This document shows, piece after piece, positions 29,501 to 39,689 of a stretch of DNA of 64,000 nt. The notes under the pieces are model-generated. The model was not told the origin of the DNA. It ran no database searches and worked only from the letters and a program-made list of their open reading frames with translations. Both the position numbers and the translations under genes were made by a program. Origin of the DNA: Serinus canaria (lineage: Eukaryota > Chordata > Aves > Passeriformes > Fringillidae); NCBI RefSeq assembly GCF_022539315.1, contig NC_066316.1, positions 23,053,245 to 23,117,244 on the forward strand, given 5' to 3'. Positions within the stretch are counted from its first letter, which is position 1. Every line of letters begins with the position of its first letter.

Positions 29501-32500
29501 TGCATAAACTGAAAAAGCAGTTTTATGGTTTGAAATGTTCACTAATCTACTTTGACACAATAAGTGTAATTATAGACATAACAGGTTGTGATACCACTTC
29601 TTACTCAAGAATGTAAGAAAATATGGAAAGCAATAAAGGATGAAAACATGGACCTTTCCCATCATGTAAAAAGCAGGCTTGAAAAGAAGCCTGCAAGGGA
29701 CTAAGAAAAGCATTCAGTACAGTTTGTAGGTCTTGTATTTTAAACAAGCTGCTCAGTTGAAGCAAAGTGCTCCTAGTAAGTAATCAGCTGTTTTCACATC
29801 AATGTGAGGAGAAACTGGAGTTTTCAGGAATTCCCAATACAATCTATCAGCTTTCTGTGGCTCTGAAATCTGTTTCCGAGTCAAGAGCAAGCTTATGCTG
29901 AAAACATTAGCTTTATTTCACCTGATGAAGAAGAAAACAAAAAAACCAGTCCCAAAGCTGCATGCTAAAATATGAACACTCTCCAAATGTAACAAAGCAT
30001 GTCACTGGCTCCCTGGTTGAAGGGATGAATCTGATGTCAGACAAGAGCATGCTGTGAAGTAGAAGAACTTGGGGAGACAGGCTTGTGTTAAAAGCTGATA
30101 TAGATGACACTACAAAAGTTCTCGTGATTACTCAAAATTATAACATTCCTATAGTATTATTTCTTGATTTTATAATTATGTGGAAGACAGCTTTGGACAA
30201 CCGAACAACCACCACTGTTACCTGTTTACTGAATTCATCAAAATTCACGAGGGGTCCATTGTGGAATGTAGGATAGTAAAACACATATGCCAGCATCCAG
30301 GGGAATGAGTGGGATGACTTCTGGGCAGGTGCATGCCAGCAGTACTCCAGGCAGAAGCTAGTGCAGAAGAGGCAGCGGACAGACACAGTGAAGAGCAGCA
30401 GATAATACTCATTCTCAGTGTCATACCACCTTCTCTGCAAAACAAAACAAAGCCAGATCATGATGGTGCAAGGCTGTTTTTTCTCTATGGCAAGACAGCA
30501 ATGTCTACTCAGATCTCAGCTTTTGGGGTCAGCAGCAGCAGGAAGAAAGGGAAGCAAATAGCAGCAGGAATGAGTATCTAAAGTGAACAGCACTAAACAC
30601 ATGAACAACAAGCACTGGCTTTTGGTGGAGAAAGGTCCTCCAGAGCTACTGCAGCCAGCATAAAGAGACAACAGCTTGGTTTCAGAAACATGTCAGGCTG
30701 TGAAGTACCAGGACAGCAAGAGAGCTCTTCTTACAAAAATGAAACATTATCTACCTCAGATTTAGTCCAGTACTACAGTATCCAAACCAGCTGGCAACAC
30801 AATTGATAGCTAAGGGACTACTAGAGCTGAAGCTAGATGTAAAGAAAATCAGTACTCCTGAGAAACTTCAGGCTGGAAAAAATGTGACTGAGCATTTATT
30901 GATTCGTTGACACTTGGTATTACACATGTTGCAAACAAAAAAACCAATCATTGGCAAAAAACTTGGAAACATCAGCAAATGTAGCTTGGCTGACTGACAA
31001 TTTGTATTGCTCTCCTCAGCAGAGCAAATCACAAAATTGACCACACCACATAAAGAGATTCTACACACTCATTCCCCCTCTCCATGAACATCAGGGCAAC
31101 AACCCTTATAACAAATGTCCTGTTTTTCCCATTGGTCCAATAAAATACAGGACACTTCCTCACAACTGGCCAACAGTTTTTCCATATCTGTACTACCCAG
31201 AAAAAGCCACTAGACAAACAGAAAAACTGAGCTTGCTTACAGCTCATTGATGCAAGTAACTCATTTGGTACAACTCACACTGCAGGAGAAAGTCTTCCTC
31301 CCTGCAGAAGTCACAGTCACCAATAAGTACAGGCACACTTAACTGAGTAACTCCTGGACACAAACCCAAAACCCAGCACCTTAAATTGGCATGATTAGAG
31401 CTCCAATGAAATGTGTTTAATAAAGCACTAGTGAAGCACTATCATAGTCCAGCTCTACTGAATACCACTTACACATTAAGGGACATACTTTTATTCCAAT
31501 GCACTGGCCACCATGATAGAGCAATGTGACTAACTGGAGAAGCTCCAGCATGAGTCACTGCAGTGCTACTGCTTAGGATTCCTCAAACCAACCCCTGCTT
31601 ATATTAACTGAAGGGACAGTATACTGCCATAGAGATAGATGCCATTATAGACAACCACCACCACAATTAATTTGATGCTAAATTAGTCCTTCTCACATTA
31701 CCTTGGTTTCTTCCACAGCTGGTATGCGTAAAGTGGCCAGAAGGATGAGGGAGCACAACCATGTCAGGAGTGACAGCTGAAACTGAGCCACAGCAAAGGA
31801 AATAGCTGCATGTAACAAAATGACAGCAAAGCCCTTGATTCCCAGTAACAACCAGCAGGCAGCCATTCCATAAACCATCAAGCACCATGGTTTATACTGT
31901 CAGAAAAAGAAAAGTTAACAATCTTTAATTATTTCTAAAAAAAAAAGGCACTCAATACCTGTGCTGCCTACACAGGTTCTGCAGTACAGACAAATATGGT
32001 CAACAAGGTGAGGAACACAGGTGAAAAAACACAGGAACCCAACCATACCCCTAAAAGTGAAAGGGAGGGTGTTTCTGTAGTAGCATCATGTGAAAATCAG
32101 AGCCTCCCGAATTTGAAGGAGGGCATACCTTCTTTCTTTCCTTCCCCAGACTAGCAGGTGTGACACCACACAAATAATTTCTCACAATCATACAATCATT
32201 TAGCAATCATGCCAAAACCCAAGCAGCCATCACTTTACATACTTCCTTCATAAAGGAACAACTGCACCATTCTTATGTGTACAAGTCAAACAATGCTGTT
32301 AAATGGCTTACAACAAGGCAGAGGCTTTTAGAGGTTGGAGGCTGAAGTCTCCAAATATTAAGGCAACCAACCCCCACACACAATTGACACCACAGGATGA
32401 GATTTACTACTGTCAGTGGCCTCACTGCAAAGCTTCCCATGTCCACAGTAAACAAACCCATCAGAAACTCCCCACTGTGAAGAAAATCCCTACATACCTT

Positions 32501-35373
32501 CTCCACCAAGAGCCTGGACATCTGTGATACCAGCAGGTGACCAGCCAGAAGCCACAGTATACGTTCCCTTCCCCATTCAACCCAGTAGCTCCACTCAAAG
32601 TCCATGGGGTCCTGTGGCATGAAGGGAACTGGTCACTATGTGTACCTGGCCATAAGGGACAAAGGAATACCTCCGTAATATGACTGCTGTGTGGTACCCA
32701 GCAGAACTGCCACATCTCAGGAACACCATTTCAGCAATCCAGTTGGATCACTTACAGCAGTGAACTCTGCATCATTTTCACCTCCAATGGAGCAAAGTTC
32801 AAGAAAACAGAGCTTTACATGGTGTTGTGCCTCCTAAGCCTCACACTGGTGATGAAGCTGAGCAACTTCAGCTCTCCTGAGGGATTCAGAGAGCAACTCT
32901 GCTCTGCCTTGGAATACCAAGAACTGCAGTAGAAAGGTACTTTGCTGGAAGAAAAGTTTAACTCCCCATTTCAGCAAAGTCTAGTTGCAATGAGATGGAG
33001 TTAGGTCAGCTGGAGTTACCTGTGACAGGAGATTTTTATCTAAATTAGGTAAAAGGGATCAGCCAGTAGCCCCACGCCCAATACAGAGCCTTACTAAAAG
33101 TTCATCTCAACTGCCTTAAAGCCTTCTAAAAAGCTCCTATCAAAGCTCCATTACCAGCAGTGATGGCAGGCCTAAACACCAAAACACTTACAGACATGCG
33201 TTCCTGCTTTTGTGTAAGCAATCCTTAAGATTAGTTGCATTATTTGCTTTTGACCTCACAAACTTTTGAAGAAATGCAAGCAAGGGGGGGTAGGGATGTG
33301 GTTTTTTGTTTGGGGTAGAGGTTTTTTGTTTTGTTTGCCAGTTTTCTTATTGTTTTATTTTTGGGGTTTTTTAATACCAACTATGTATATTTAAGACCTT
33401 ACACCTTAAAATCTGTTCTCCTCCTATAGCACAGGCTAACCAAGAGAAAAATATGTTAATTGACATTAAGCATTATCCAAATCACCCAGTAACAAGAAAA
33501 CCAAGAAAAAGGGGGAGAAGGTTACAGGAAGTGTCAATGTTGATCAGAGTTTTAAGGCCAAACAGTAAAAGAGAGGGTTATCAAGATCCATAGCAAAGGA
33601 TAAACACTTAAGCCAGGGATCAAGAAAAGGAACAGAACTTTGGTTATGATTCTTAGGTCCAGACACACCCAGCCAGTCTCTCTTCCCCACCAGAAACATC
33701 AGACTAAAATTACCTATAAATATCCAAATCTGCATGCTACTAATAACTTGTAAAGCTAAATCAGAAGCTTGGATGAGCAAAGGGCATGGAGGCATGATTA
33801 TTCCCACAAAGCAAGACAATGTCACCCCTCCTACCTTTTTTAGCCCCCGGAAGAGAGTCCCTGGGTCCAGCCCAAACCTTCTGTCCATTGCAGCTTCATA
33901 CTCTGCAGGGAAGAGCAAACCTTTGGTAAGGACACAGCAGCCAGAGCAGGAAGAGTCAGGGGTGGGTTCTTTGCTGCTCAAGGGCAACACCTTCCCACAT
34001 GGTCTCCAGCAGTGAGGATACCCACATCCAGGGAAGAGCAAGTCACCACATCACTGCTCACTAGGTGGGGGGCCCAGCTGTGCCCCACAGTAATGGCAAA
34101 GCAGTTTCCCAGAACCAGTGATTGATTCCCCCTGGCAACAGGGACAGTAGCAGCACCCCACCTTTTAGCACACAAGACCTGCACTAATCCTCACTCACCA
34201 TTTTTCAGAACTGCCTGGTGTCTCCCACCAGAGCAGAAGGGGGACACAGACCCAAGAGTGGCCAGTACAGCCAAAACAGGCAAGAGCTGCTCAGAGAAGC
34301 TGCTGCTAGAGCTTGGTGCCACCACATTTTGTCACTTCTGCAGATGACTTGCTGGGTGCAAGACCATGGGTGCACAGCTCTGTACCCAGTTACACAGAAC
34401 TCCTTCCACTGCTCTACAAACACTTTTCTGGCTCTTCTGTTCTTCCCTTGAGTGCTTTCAAGAGCCAGGTAGAGTGATTAATGTAGAACCTTGTTGATTA
34501 AAGCCTAACAAGATGCAATGTATATTCCCTGCAAAGGCTCTCTAGTTTGCTATACTTTTATAATACAACTTTTATTTCCATTTAAATAGCAATGTGCTAT
34601 AACACAGCTTCTTTTCATCAACAAATTGTAGTTAATTTGTTTCAAATCCCAGCATTGCTCTGCAATACACAGGTCCCCAGCTCCAAACCAAGCCACCACA
34701 GCAGCTACCAAGAGGTTACACAAGGCAGAGGTAGGTGTTTGAAAACAAGCTGACCCCAAAACTCTACAGACAACCCAACCATTGCTCTGAGCCCTGGACT
34801 CAGCACCAGAGCCCCAGAGCACCAGGCAGAGAACACCAACTTGCCCTAGGGCCTCTTTCAGATGCAGACCTTGGCAAGTACCACCAGAAGGCACAGCTGC
34901 TTCTGAACCACGCACAAGGGGCTGTTGGTGACTAGAAAGGGAAAACAAGACAATTCAAACCCAACTTTCCTGAATTTTCCCTGAATAGCTTCAGAGGTCT
35001 CCCTCATCTTTTCCCTGACAGCCACGTCCGAGTACAGCATTACCGAGGGTAGTCCGAGCACTCAAAGGCAAAAAAGCCCTGGGACAAAACACTCTGCTCA
35101 GGTGGCATTTGCTTACTGCTTCCTTGCATAGAGCAGGTTGATCGCTGGAAAGAACACAGGGGCTTCTCGCACAGGAACAAAGTAGAAACCGACCAGAGAA
35201 GAGAACTCACACCAAACAGCCTCGCCAGCCACGGGCGGGAAGCCGTGCCCGAGCAAGCACGCCCACGTCGCACACTTACTTCGGGACACTTGGTGCGCCT
35301 CGTAGAAAGCGTAGAGGTGGGAGCCCACGGTCAGGAGCCCGTAGAGGCACAGTTCCCAGGCCGGCAGCAGCAT
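2470..35373 (-). CDS. HHAT: HHAT, hedgehog acyltransferase (partial; 8 coding exons, residues 1-348)
   Basis: HHAT is an ER multi-pass MBOAT enzyme that attaches palmitate to the N-terminal cysteine of Sonic, Indian and Desert hedgehog, which is needed for ligand potency. The coding segments on the minus strand are 35280-35373, 33835-33902, 32498-32611, 31702-31896, 30222-30434, 27439-27610, 17884-18034 and 2470-2505. All joins keep the reading frame and use GT/AG sites. The predicted protein matches my memory of human HHAT throughout, for example [40 protein letters not shown] and [18 protein letters not shown]. Asp339 is at the human position. Cys324, reported to coordinate heme in human, is kept (LPCCVS, with an extra Cys323). 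Human palmitoylated Cys188 aligns with a Cys (residue 189 here). Human Cys242 appears replaced by Ile. The catalytic His379 (WHGG motif) and the C-terminal ~145 residues are not in the window, so the gene runs off the left edge. Confidence 0.95.
4427..4448. repeat. (AT)n microsatellite
   Basis: About nine AT dinucleotides beginning CATATATATATATAT, inside the 15.4-kb HHAT intron. Confidence 0.85.
8641..8680. repeat. 17-bp short tandem duplication
   Basis: CCATTCTTCAAATCCTA is repeated exactly at 8641-8657 and 8658-8674, with a partial third CCATT. Confidence 0.9.
14083..14535 (-). mobile_element. CR1 LINE 3' fragment
   Basis: Read on the plus strand it begins AATCACAGAATTGTTTGGGT, the reverse complement of a CR1 tail. 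It continues with CCAGGCCTTGAACACTTCCA, GGGCATCCACAACTTCTCTG and GAGGTTTCCCTGGAGCCTTT. About 450 bp of the 3' end remain, with small deletions. It lies in the 15.4-kb HHAT intron. Confidence 0.92.
17884..18034 (-). CDS. HHAT: HHAT exon 8: residues 286-335
   Basis: Acceptor TTCTTTTAG and donor TGGAG|GTTAGT bound 151 bp. It completes a Gly codon with exon 7 and encodes [20 protein letters not shown], then [20 protein letters not shown] and FTKMW. Cys324, reported as heme-coordinating in human, is retained and preceded by a second Cys where human has Arg323. Introns of 9.4 kb and 15.4 kb flank it. Confidence 0.96.
18600..19025. mobile_element. Possible diverged avian LTR
   Basis: CCTCAATGGATACACCTTGG, CCCAAAATGGTCACAAAATG, GACAACAGGTCACAAGGTCT and CTAAAAACTAAAGCATCGCT resemble a dispersed avian LTR family from memory. 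Orientation and ends are not clear, and no second copy lies in the window to prove it is repetitive. Confidence 0.35.
19218..19243. repeat. (ATT)n microsatellite
   Basis: CATTATTATTATTATTATTA and flanking bases form about eight ATT units in the HHAT intron. Confidence 0.9.
22055..22150 (+). mobile_element. CR1 LINE 3' end fragment
   Basis: GAAACTTGGTCTAGTGGAAG followed by GGGTTGGAATTAGATGA and GGTCCCTTCCAACCCAAATTG is the typical CR1 3' tail in sense orientation. It sits about 80 bp before the LTR at 22229. Confidence 0.85.
22229..22800 (+). mobile_element. Avian ERVL-type solo LTR, second copy
   Basis: Starts TGTTTCTTACTGGGATAGAG and shares with the 1919 copy the motifs GCTGTGTTTTGGATTTGTGC, GGAGACACAGCCAGGACAGC and CTTGTTTTGCTTTGCTTGTG, ending GCTGGGATTAAGCCACAATA. 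It is the more complete of the two. It lies in the 9.4-kb HHAT intron, antisense to the gene. No gag, pol or env remnants are adjacent. Confidence 0.8.
26562..26603. repeat. (CACAAA)n / CA-rich microsatellite
   Basis: ACACAAACACACAAACACAC and its continuation form an impure CA/CACAAA repeat. Short open frames on both strands here are products of the repeat. Confidence 0.9.
27439..27610 (-). CDS. HHAT: HHAT exon 7: residues 229-285
   Basis: Acceptor TTCTTCTTCAG and donor CTTGG|GTGAGT bound 172 bp, entering in phase 0 and leaving one base. It encodes [10 protein letters not shown], a very hydrophobic run [17 protein letters not shown] and [17 protein letters not shown], ending SYWAL. Human has WWWLAELMAHLMYMHAIYSS. 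At the position of human palmitoylated Cys242 this protein has Ile. Confidence 0.95.
27611..30221. other. HHAT intron between exons 6 and 7 (2.6 kb)
   Basis: No repeat is recognised. It contains a 68-codon minus-strand frame (28586-28792), described as a finding, which does not belong to the HHAT reading frame. Confidence 0.8.
30222..30434 (-). CDS. HHAT: HHAT exon 6: residues 158-228
   Basis: This phase 0-0 exon of 213 bp has acceptor TTTTGCAG and donor AAACAG|GTAACA. It encodes [20 protein letters not shown], a Cys-rich [13 protein letters not shown] stretch and [18 protein letters not shown]. The NEYYLL and [12 protein letters not shown] motifs are near-identical to human HHAT. The Cys aligned with human palmitoylated Cys188 is present one residue later. 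Confidence 0.96.
31702..31896 (-). CDS. HHAT: HHAT exon 5: residues 93-157
   Basis: This phase 0-0 exon of 195 bp has acceptor TTTCTGACAG and donor ACCAAG|GTAATG. It encodes [20 protein letters not shown], then a hydrophobic run with ISFAVAQF and [15 protein letters not shown], ending AVEETK. Human has [27 protein letters not shown]. Two or three membrane segments are visible. Confidence 0.95.
32498..32611 (-). CDS. HHAT: HHAT exon 4: residues 55-92
   Basis: This phase 0-0 exon of 114 bp lies between acceptor TGCCACAG and donor GAGAAG|GTATGT. It encodes [20 protein letters not shown] and then [18 protein letters not shown]. Human has DATDFEWSFWMEWGKQWLVW. It covers a conserved aromatic segment and a hydrophobic membrane segment at about residues 72-88. 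Confidence 0.95.
33835..33902 (-). CDS. HHAT: HHAT exon 3: residues 32-54
   Basis: The acceptor CTTCCCTGCAG and donor AAAAAG|GTAGGA bound 68 bp. With the A left by exon 2 it encodes [20 protein letters not shown] then LKK. This aligns with the human juxtamembrane stretch ending DTLFGGLKK. The segment is hydrophilic and links the first two membrane segments. It is flanked by introns of 1.38 kb and 1.22 kb. Confidence 0.93.
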
Positions 35374-35403
35374 CGGCACGGAGCTGCTCCCACCGGCCGC
35401 CTC
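35280..35403 (-). CDS. HHAT: HHAT exon 2: 5' UTR tail and residues 1-31
   Basis: The acceptor TTTCCCCTCAG lies just before 35403. Then come 30 nt of UTR and ATG at 35373. The encoded start [20 protein letters not shown] is followed by [11 protein letters not shown], matching the human MLPRWELALYLLASLGFHFY start. It forms the first membrane segment (residues ~6-24). The exon ends one base into a codon (CGA A|GTAAGT). The start context is weak (CCG ATG C; pyrimidine at -3, no G at +4), but it is the only ATG nearby and the family start agrees. Confidence 0.95.
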
Positions 35404-35726
35404 CTGAGGGGAAAGAGACGGGAGCGGTTTTCTGGCGAGGGCAGACGGGCACCGAGCAGCGGGACACTGGGCACGGCTCCGCGGCTCCAGGAGCAGCGCT
35501 CGCTGCCGGGCCCGGGCTAAGAGGCGGCCCCGCTCCGCTCCGCCCGCAGCTACCGGGAGGGCAGGCGAGCCATGCCCGGCAGCGCCGGCTGCAGAGGCCG
35601 CGGGTCCGAGGGCTCGGCACTGCCCACGGCCGGCGGGACCCTCGGGACAGAACAAGGACCGGATCCCGGCGGCTCCACCGACTCGGGACAGACGGGAAGG
35701 GAGGGGAGACGCCGCTGCCCCCTTAC

Positions 35727-35830
35727 CTGAGGATGGCTGTGCCGCCGGGAGAGGAAGGAGTGGCAGCAGCGGGCTCGGGCGGGCTGACCGGAGGCTCCAC
35801 ACCCGCAGGCGAGTGAGCAGCCCCGCGTCC
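35727..35830 (-). other. HHAT: HHAT non-coding exon 1 (5' UTR); upstream edge approximate
   Basis: On the minus strand the sequence ending CATCCTCAG at 35727 is followed by a strong donor, GTAAGG (35726-35721). It lies inside the CpG island and would join the acceptor CCCCTCAG before 35403, removing a 323-bp intron. I see no ATG in this stretch, so the first ATG of the spliced message is the HHAT start. The 5' limit is unknown; 35830 is a guess from the position of GC boxes at about 35900-35919. Confidence 0.6.
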
Positions 35831-36002
35831 GGCCGCTCCCGCCACTCGAGCGACCCCGCGCCCGGCCGTGCCCGGGGCCCGCCCCGCGGAGGGACGGCAG
35901 GGGCGGGAGCGGGGCGGAGCTGCCGGCGCTGCGCGCCCGGGACCGAACGCTGGGCGGCGCTGCAGCCCGCTCACCCACGGGGGGTGCGCCGCTAGGCAGG
36001 TG

Positions 36003-36813
36003 GGGGTGTGCGCACACCCACAGGGTGTAAATACACTTATAGGGTGTGCGCACACCTACGGGGTGTAAATACACAGCTACGGGTGTAAGTACACTTATAG
36101 GGTGTGCACACACCTACAGGGTGTAAATACACTTATAGGGTGTGCATACACCAGTGGGGTGTAAATACACAGCCACGGGATGTAAATACACTTATAGGGT
36201 GTGCATACACCTACAGGGTATAAATACACAGCCACGGGATGTAAATACACTTATAGGGTGTGCATACACCCACGGGGTGTAAATACACAGGTATGGGGTG
36301 TAAATACACTTACAGAGTGTGCATACACCTACAGGGTATAAATACACACCCAGGGGGTGTAAATCCACTTATAGGGTGTGCATACACCCACGGGGTGTAG
36401 ATACACAGCTACAGGATGTGCATACAACTACAGGACGTAAATACACAGCTACAGAGTGTAAATACACTTATGGGGTGCGCATATACCTACGGGGTGTAAA
36501 TACACAGCTACAGAGTGTAAATATATTTATAGGGTGTGCATACATAGCCACAGCATGTGCATACACCTACAGGGTGTACATACACAGCCATAGGGTGTGC
36601 ATATAGCTACAGGGTGTAAATACCCTTATAGGGTGTGCACGCAACTACAGGGTGTGCATACACCTACAGGCTGTGCATACACAGCCACGGGGCATGCACA
36701 CGCCTACAGGGTGTAAATACACTTATAGGTCATGCATACGCCTACAGGGTGCACACATGCAGGGTTCACACACAACTACAGCCTGCACACACCACTACGG
36801 GGTGTCCATAACA
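36003..36813. repeat. Minisatellite of ~20-bp units with ~60-bp higher-order period
   Basis: About 40 copies of a 19-21-bp unit built on GGGTGTAAATACACTTATA or GGGTGTGCATACACCTACA. Unit types alternate in groups of about three (AAATACACTTAT, GCATACACCTAC, AAATACACAGCCAC), giving a ~60-bp super-unit best seen at 36121-36380. Degeneracy rises toward 36800. Exact GTAAATA occurs about 14 times. GTGTGCGCACAC, an alternating purine-pyrimidine palindrome, occurs at the promoter-proximal end. Open frames through it are by-products of the repeat. Confidence 0.95.
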
Positions 36814-37323
36814 GCCTTTCACAGCCTTCTCGCCAGAGTACAAGGCACATTTGTGCTGGAGCACTGTTTTTACCATTATCATGACACAATCTGATCAATC
36901 AGCAGGTCTGAACAGCACCACCAAAGCAAGAGCATGAGGTTAGAAATGCTGGTGGTGACAACTCCCTCCTGGATCAACCTGCATTTTAGCAAGGGCTTCC
37001 TCCTCCTGGCACTGCAGACATGACTAATGAACCTCACTGTTCCTGGAGTTAAAAGCGTTCTGACTTTCCAATCCCAAAGGTTTGAGCAATCTATGCTCAT
37101 CTGATCTTGCACTGACTTTTAACCCTCTCTGTTGCTGAGATCAGTGGTGACATATTTTAATTTTAAATACTTCATATCCTATGAGACATTTTCTTGCTAG
37201 ATCTTTAAGTTTCTCTTGCAAAATAATATTTCTGTTCCCCTGATCACATGCTGCACCCTCCAATTCCTTTTTCTGGGATCTTTGAAAGCCAGACTTCTAT
37301 CTGATACTCCAGGTGAAGGCAAA

Positions 37324-38075
37324 GAATCACAAAATCATTAAGGCTGACAAAAACCTCCAAGATCATCAAGCCCAACCTTTGGGATGAATACCACCATGTC
37401 AATTAAACCGTAGTGCTAAGTGCCACAACCAGTCATTTCTTCAACACTTCTGGAAGGGTGGCTCCACCACCTCCCTGGGCAGCCAGTTCTAATGCTTAAC
37501 TACCCTTTTCATGAAGAAATTCTTCCCAATGTCCAACCTGAACCTCCTCTTATGGAGCTTGAGGCTATGTCCTCTTGTCCTGTCAGGAGTTGCTTGGGAG
37601 AAGAGACTGACAGCTACCTGGCTGCTCCCTCCTTTCCGGCAGTTGAAGAGGGTGATACAGTTCCCCTGAGCATCATTCTTCCAGGCTGGACACCCCCAGC
37701 TCCCTCTGCTGCTCCTCACAGGACTCATTGTCCAGACTTTTCACAAGCTCCATTGCCCTTCTCTGAACATGCTCCAGTGCCTCAAGATCTTACTTGTCGT
37801 GAGGGGCTAAGAACTGGACACAGCACTCAAGGTGTGGCCTCACATTGCCCAGTACAGGACAATCACTGCCCTGGTCCTGCTGGCCACACTATTGCTGGTA
37901 CAAGCCAGAATGCCCTCTTGACCACCTGGCCACACACTGGCTCATGTTCAGCTGGCTCCCAACCAGCACCCCTGGATCCTTTTCCACTGGGCCATTTTCC
38001 AGCCACTCTGCTCCAGTCAGTTATCAGTCTCATCAGTACAAGGAGTTGTCTTCCCTATCTTAACTAGACATGCAT
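37324..38075 (-). mobile_element. CR1 LINE 3' fragment, ~750 bp
   Basis: Plus-strand reading starts GAATCACAAAATCATTAAGG and runs through TCCACCACCTCCCTGGGCAG, CTCTTGTCCTGTCAGGAGTT, GAACTGGACACAGCACTCAA and TGCCCTCTTGACCACCTGGC. These are signatures of the CR1 reverse-transcriptase C-terminal region and 3' UTR, inverted. A 215-codon open frame on the plus strand is antisense to CR1 and not a gene. Confidence 0.93.
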
Positions 38076-39689
38076 CTCCTAATATCTCCAATAATTGTAT
38101 TTGTCCATCAGAGCCTAGGATAATTTTGAATGATTTGTGCCTTTTCCTCCATTTTTTTCTTTCTGCCTCTCTTTGCCAGAGTTAATGACTCACCTTCAGT
38201 TTATGGTGTCAATTGTGGTAGCCCCTAGATATATGAATTGCATTTTACTCTGTGGAACTGCTGTAAAATCTCAGGGCTAGGGATGTTCTCCTCTATGATG
38301 CCCAAATGCTATTCTCTGCTGACAGTGCTCCCCTAATCTATTATCCTCATTGGGTTAGTTAGTACCTTCCCCCACTCCCCACCAAAAAAAACCTGATAAC
38401 AGACTGCATAACATCCCCAGACCAGCAGCCCTGAACTTGTAAAAACATTTCCAAAGCACTGCAGCTGAGTTACAGCCGCTAAGGGTCAGCAGAGTTTGTT
38501 TTTCCTGCAGTTTTGTGGTTTCTGGTCACCTGTCTGAAGCCGGCACAGACACCAGGCCCTCTAGATGGCTGCATAACACCAGCAGTCTGCCAGCTACAAA
38601 AGGGAATGGGTACAACAAGGCACAGATTTTACAGGTTACTCTGAAAAGGACATCTTTATCACTAGTTATGTGGTGACATTCAAAAGCCCTGTATGGACCA
38701 GGTGATAGTTATCCTTCCACAAGGTTCACTGCCCGGCCCAGGGAGCAGGAACACTGACAAACTTGACAGCAGCCCCAGCTGGAAGACTTCACTGTCTGGA
38801 ATTCTACATTAGACAATTATTTTTTTCCCCACCCTTATTCATGCTTTCTAATATAATACAACATGACAAGTCTCAGTGAACGAGTTTGCAAGAGTAGCTG
38901 TGAACTGAGCTGCTGAAAATCACTAGCACAAATACTTGTGCATTGACACAGCCCTCACAGTTTTAGATGGCATGAATGAAAAGTAAGTTCTACTACTCCT
39001 ATAGTCACTGCCAGACAGCAGTGGAATCTGGGGGCAAAAACTCCAGGAAAATGGCAGTAGAAAGTGCTATTTGTCATTTGAACAGCAATGAGGTAAGAGG
39101 TATTATGTGTCTCTTGCCCCGTGTCTCAGCAGCTACACAGGCCTGGCAGCCTCTTCAAAGCATATTCCATTTGAGAAGAAAGCAGTGTTACTCTGTGTGC
39201 ACATGGCAGCTTTCTCTAAGGCCAAAATTAACAATCAGCCTTAGGCAGAATGATGATTTGTGATGGTAGAGATGTTTTCTTGGTACAAATTAGGAGCGTC
39301 TCTTCTGTTGGAAGGTTTGCACTGTGCTTACTCATTTCTAGAATGGATGATGAGTGTCCTCCCTCCTGCCTCCATGAACAGAGGGTCAGACATCTTGCAG
39401 ATTGGGCATCAGTAGCAGAGAGTCTGTCCCTAGCAGATATTCATGTCCCCTTTTTTATCTTCTATCACTTCTGAAGCTGGCATAGCACCTGAGGTGTGTT
39501 TTGACTGTAAAGTTCAAATGCCATTTGGTTAAAATCTCCATTTCTTATGTGGCAGGTTGAAATGTGGTTATCAGGAACTTAAGAAAAAAAAAATCCAGAA
39601 TGAAAAAGGACAGAGGTAACAGGAGGCCTTTTAAAGAGGCCCTTACTTCTGCCTTTCTATGCAAGGTGAGCTTTTACAAAACTCTTTAT

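Larger units (their letters stand above)
35270..36000 (-). promoter_or_regulatory. HHAT: HHAT CpG-island promoter
   Basis: About 730 bp are dense in CpG and GC while the flanks are AT-rich. GC boxes (GGGCGG type) lie at about 35900-35919. No TATA box is apparent on the minus strand upstream of the predicted first exon. The island covers exon 1, intron 1 and exon 2, as is usual for a TATA-less broad promoter. The minisatellite at 36003 begins immediately at its upstream edge. Confidence 0.8.

Noticed and set aside
33544..34041. 165-codon minus-strand frame
   Set aside because: It is HHAT exon 3 extended into both introns; consensus splice sites bound the real 68-bp exon.
35113..35802. 229-codon minus-strand open frame covering the HHAT start
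   Set aside because: It begins with GTG, reads through intron 1 and past the exon 2 donor. Only residues from ATG 35373 to 35280 are real HHAT coding sequence.
36319..36606. Repetitive open frame that might suggest a repeat protein
   Set aside because: It is only translation of the minisatellite, whose unit has no stop in that frame for part of the array.
36003..36813. CRISPR-like regular repetition
   Set aside because: There are no unique spacers, units are contiguous and diverged, and the genome is vertebrate.
37420..38067. 215-codon plus-strand open frame
   Set aside because: It lies wholly within an inverted CR1 LINE and is antisense to the element's coding strand.
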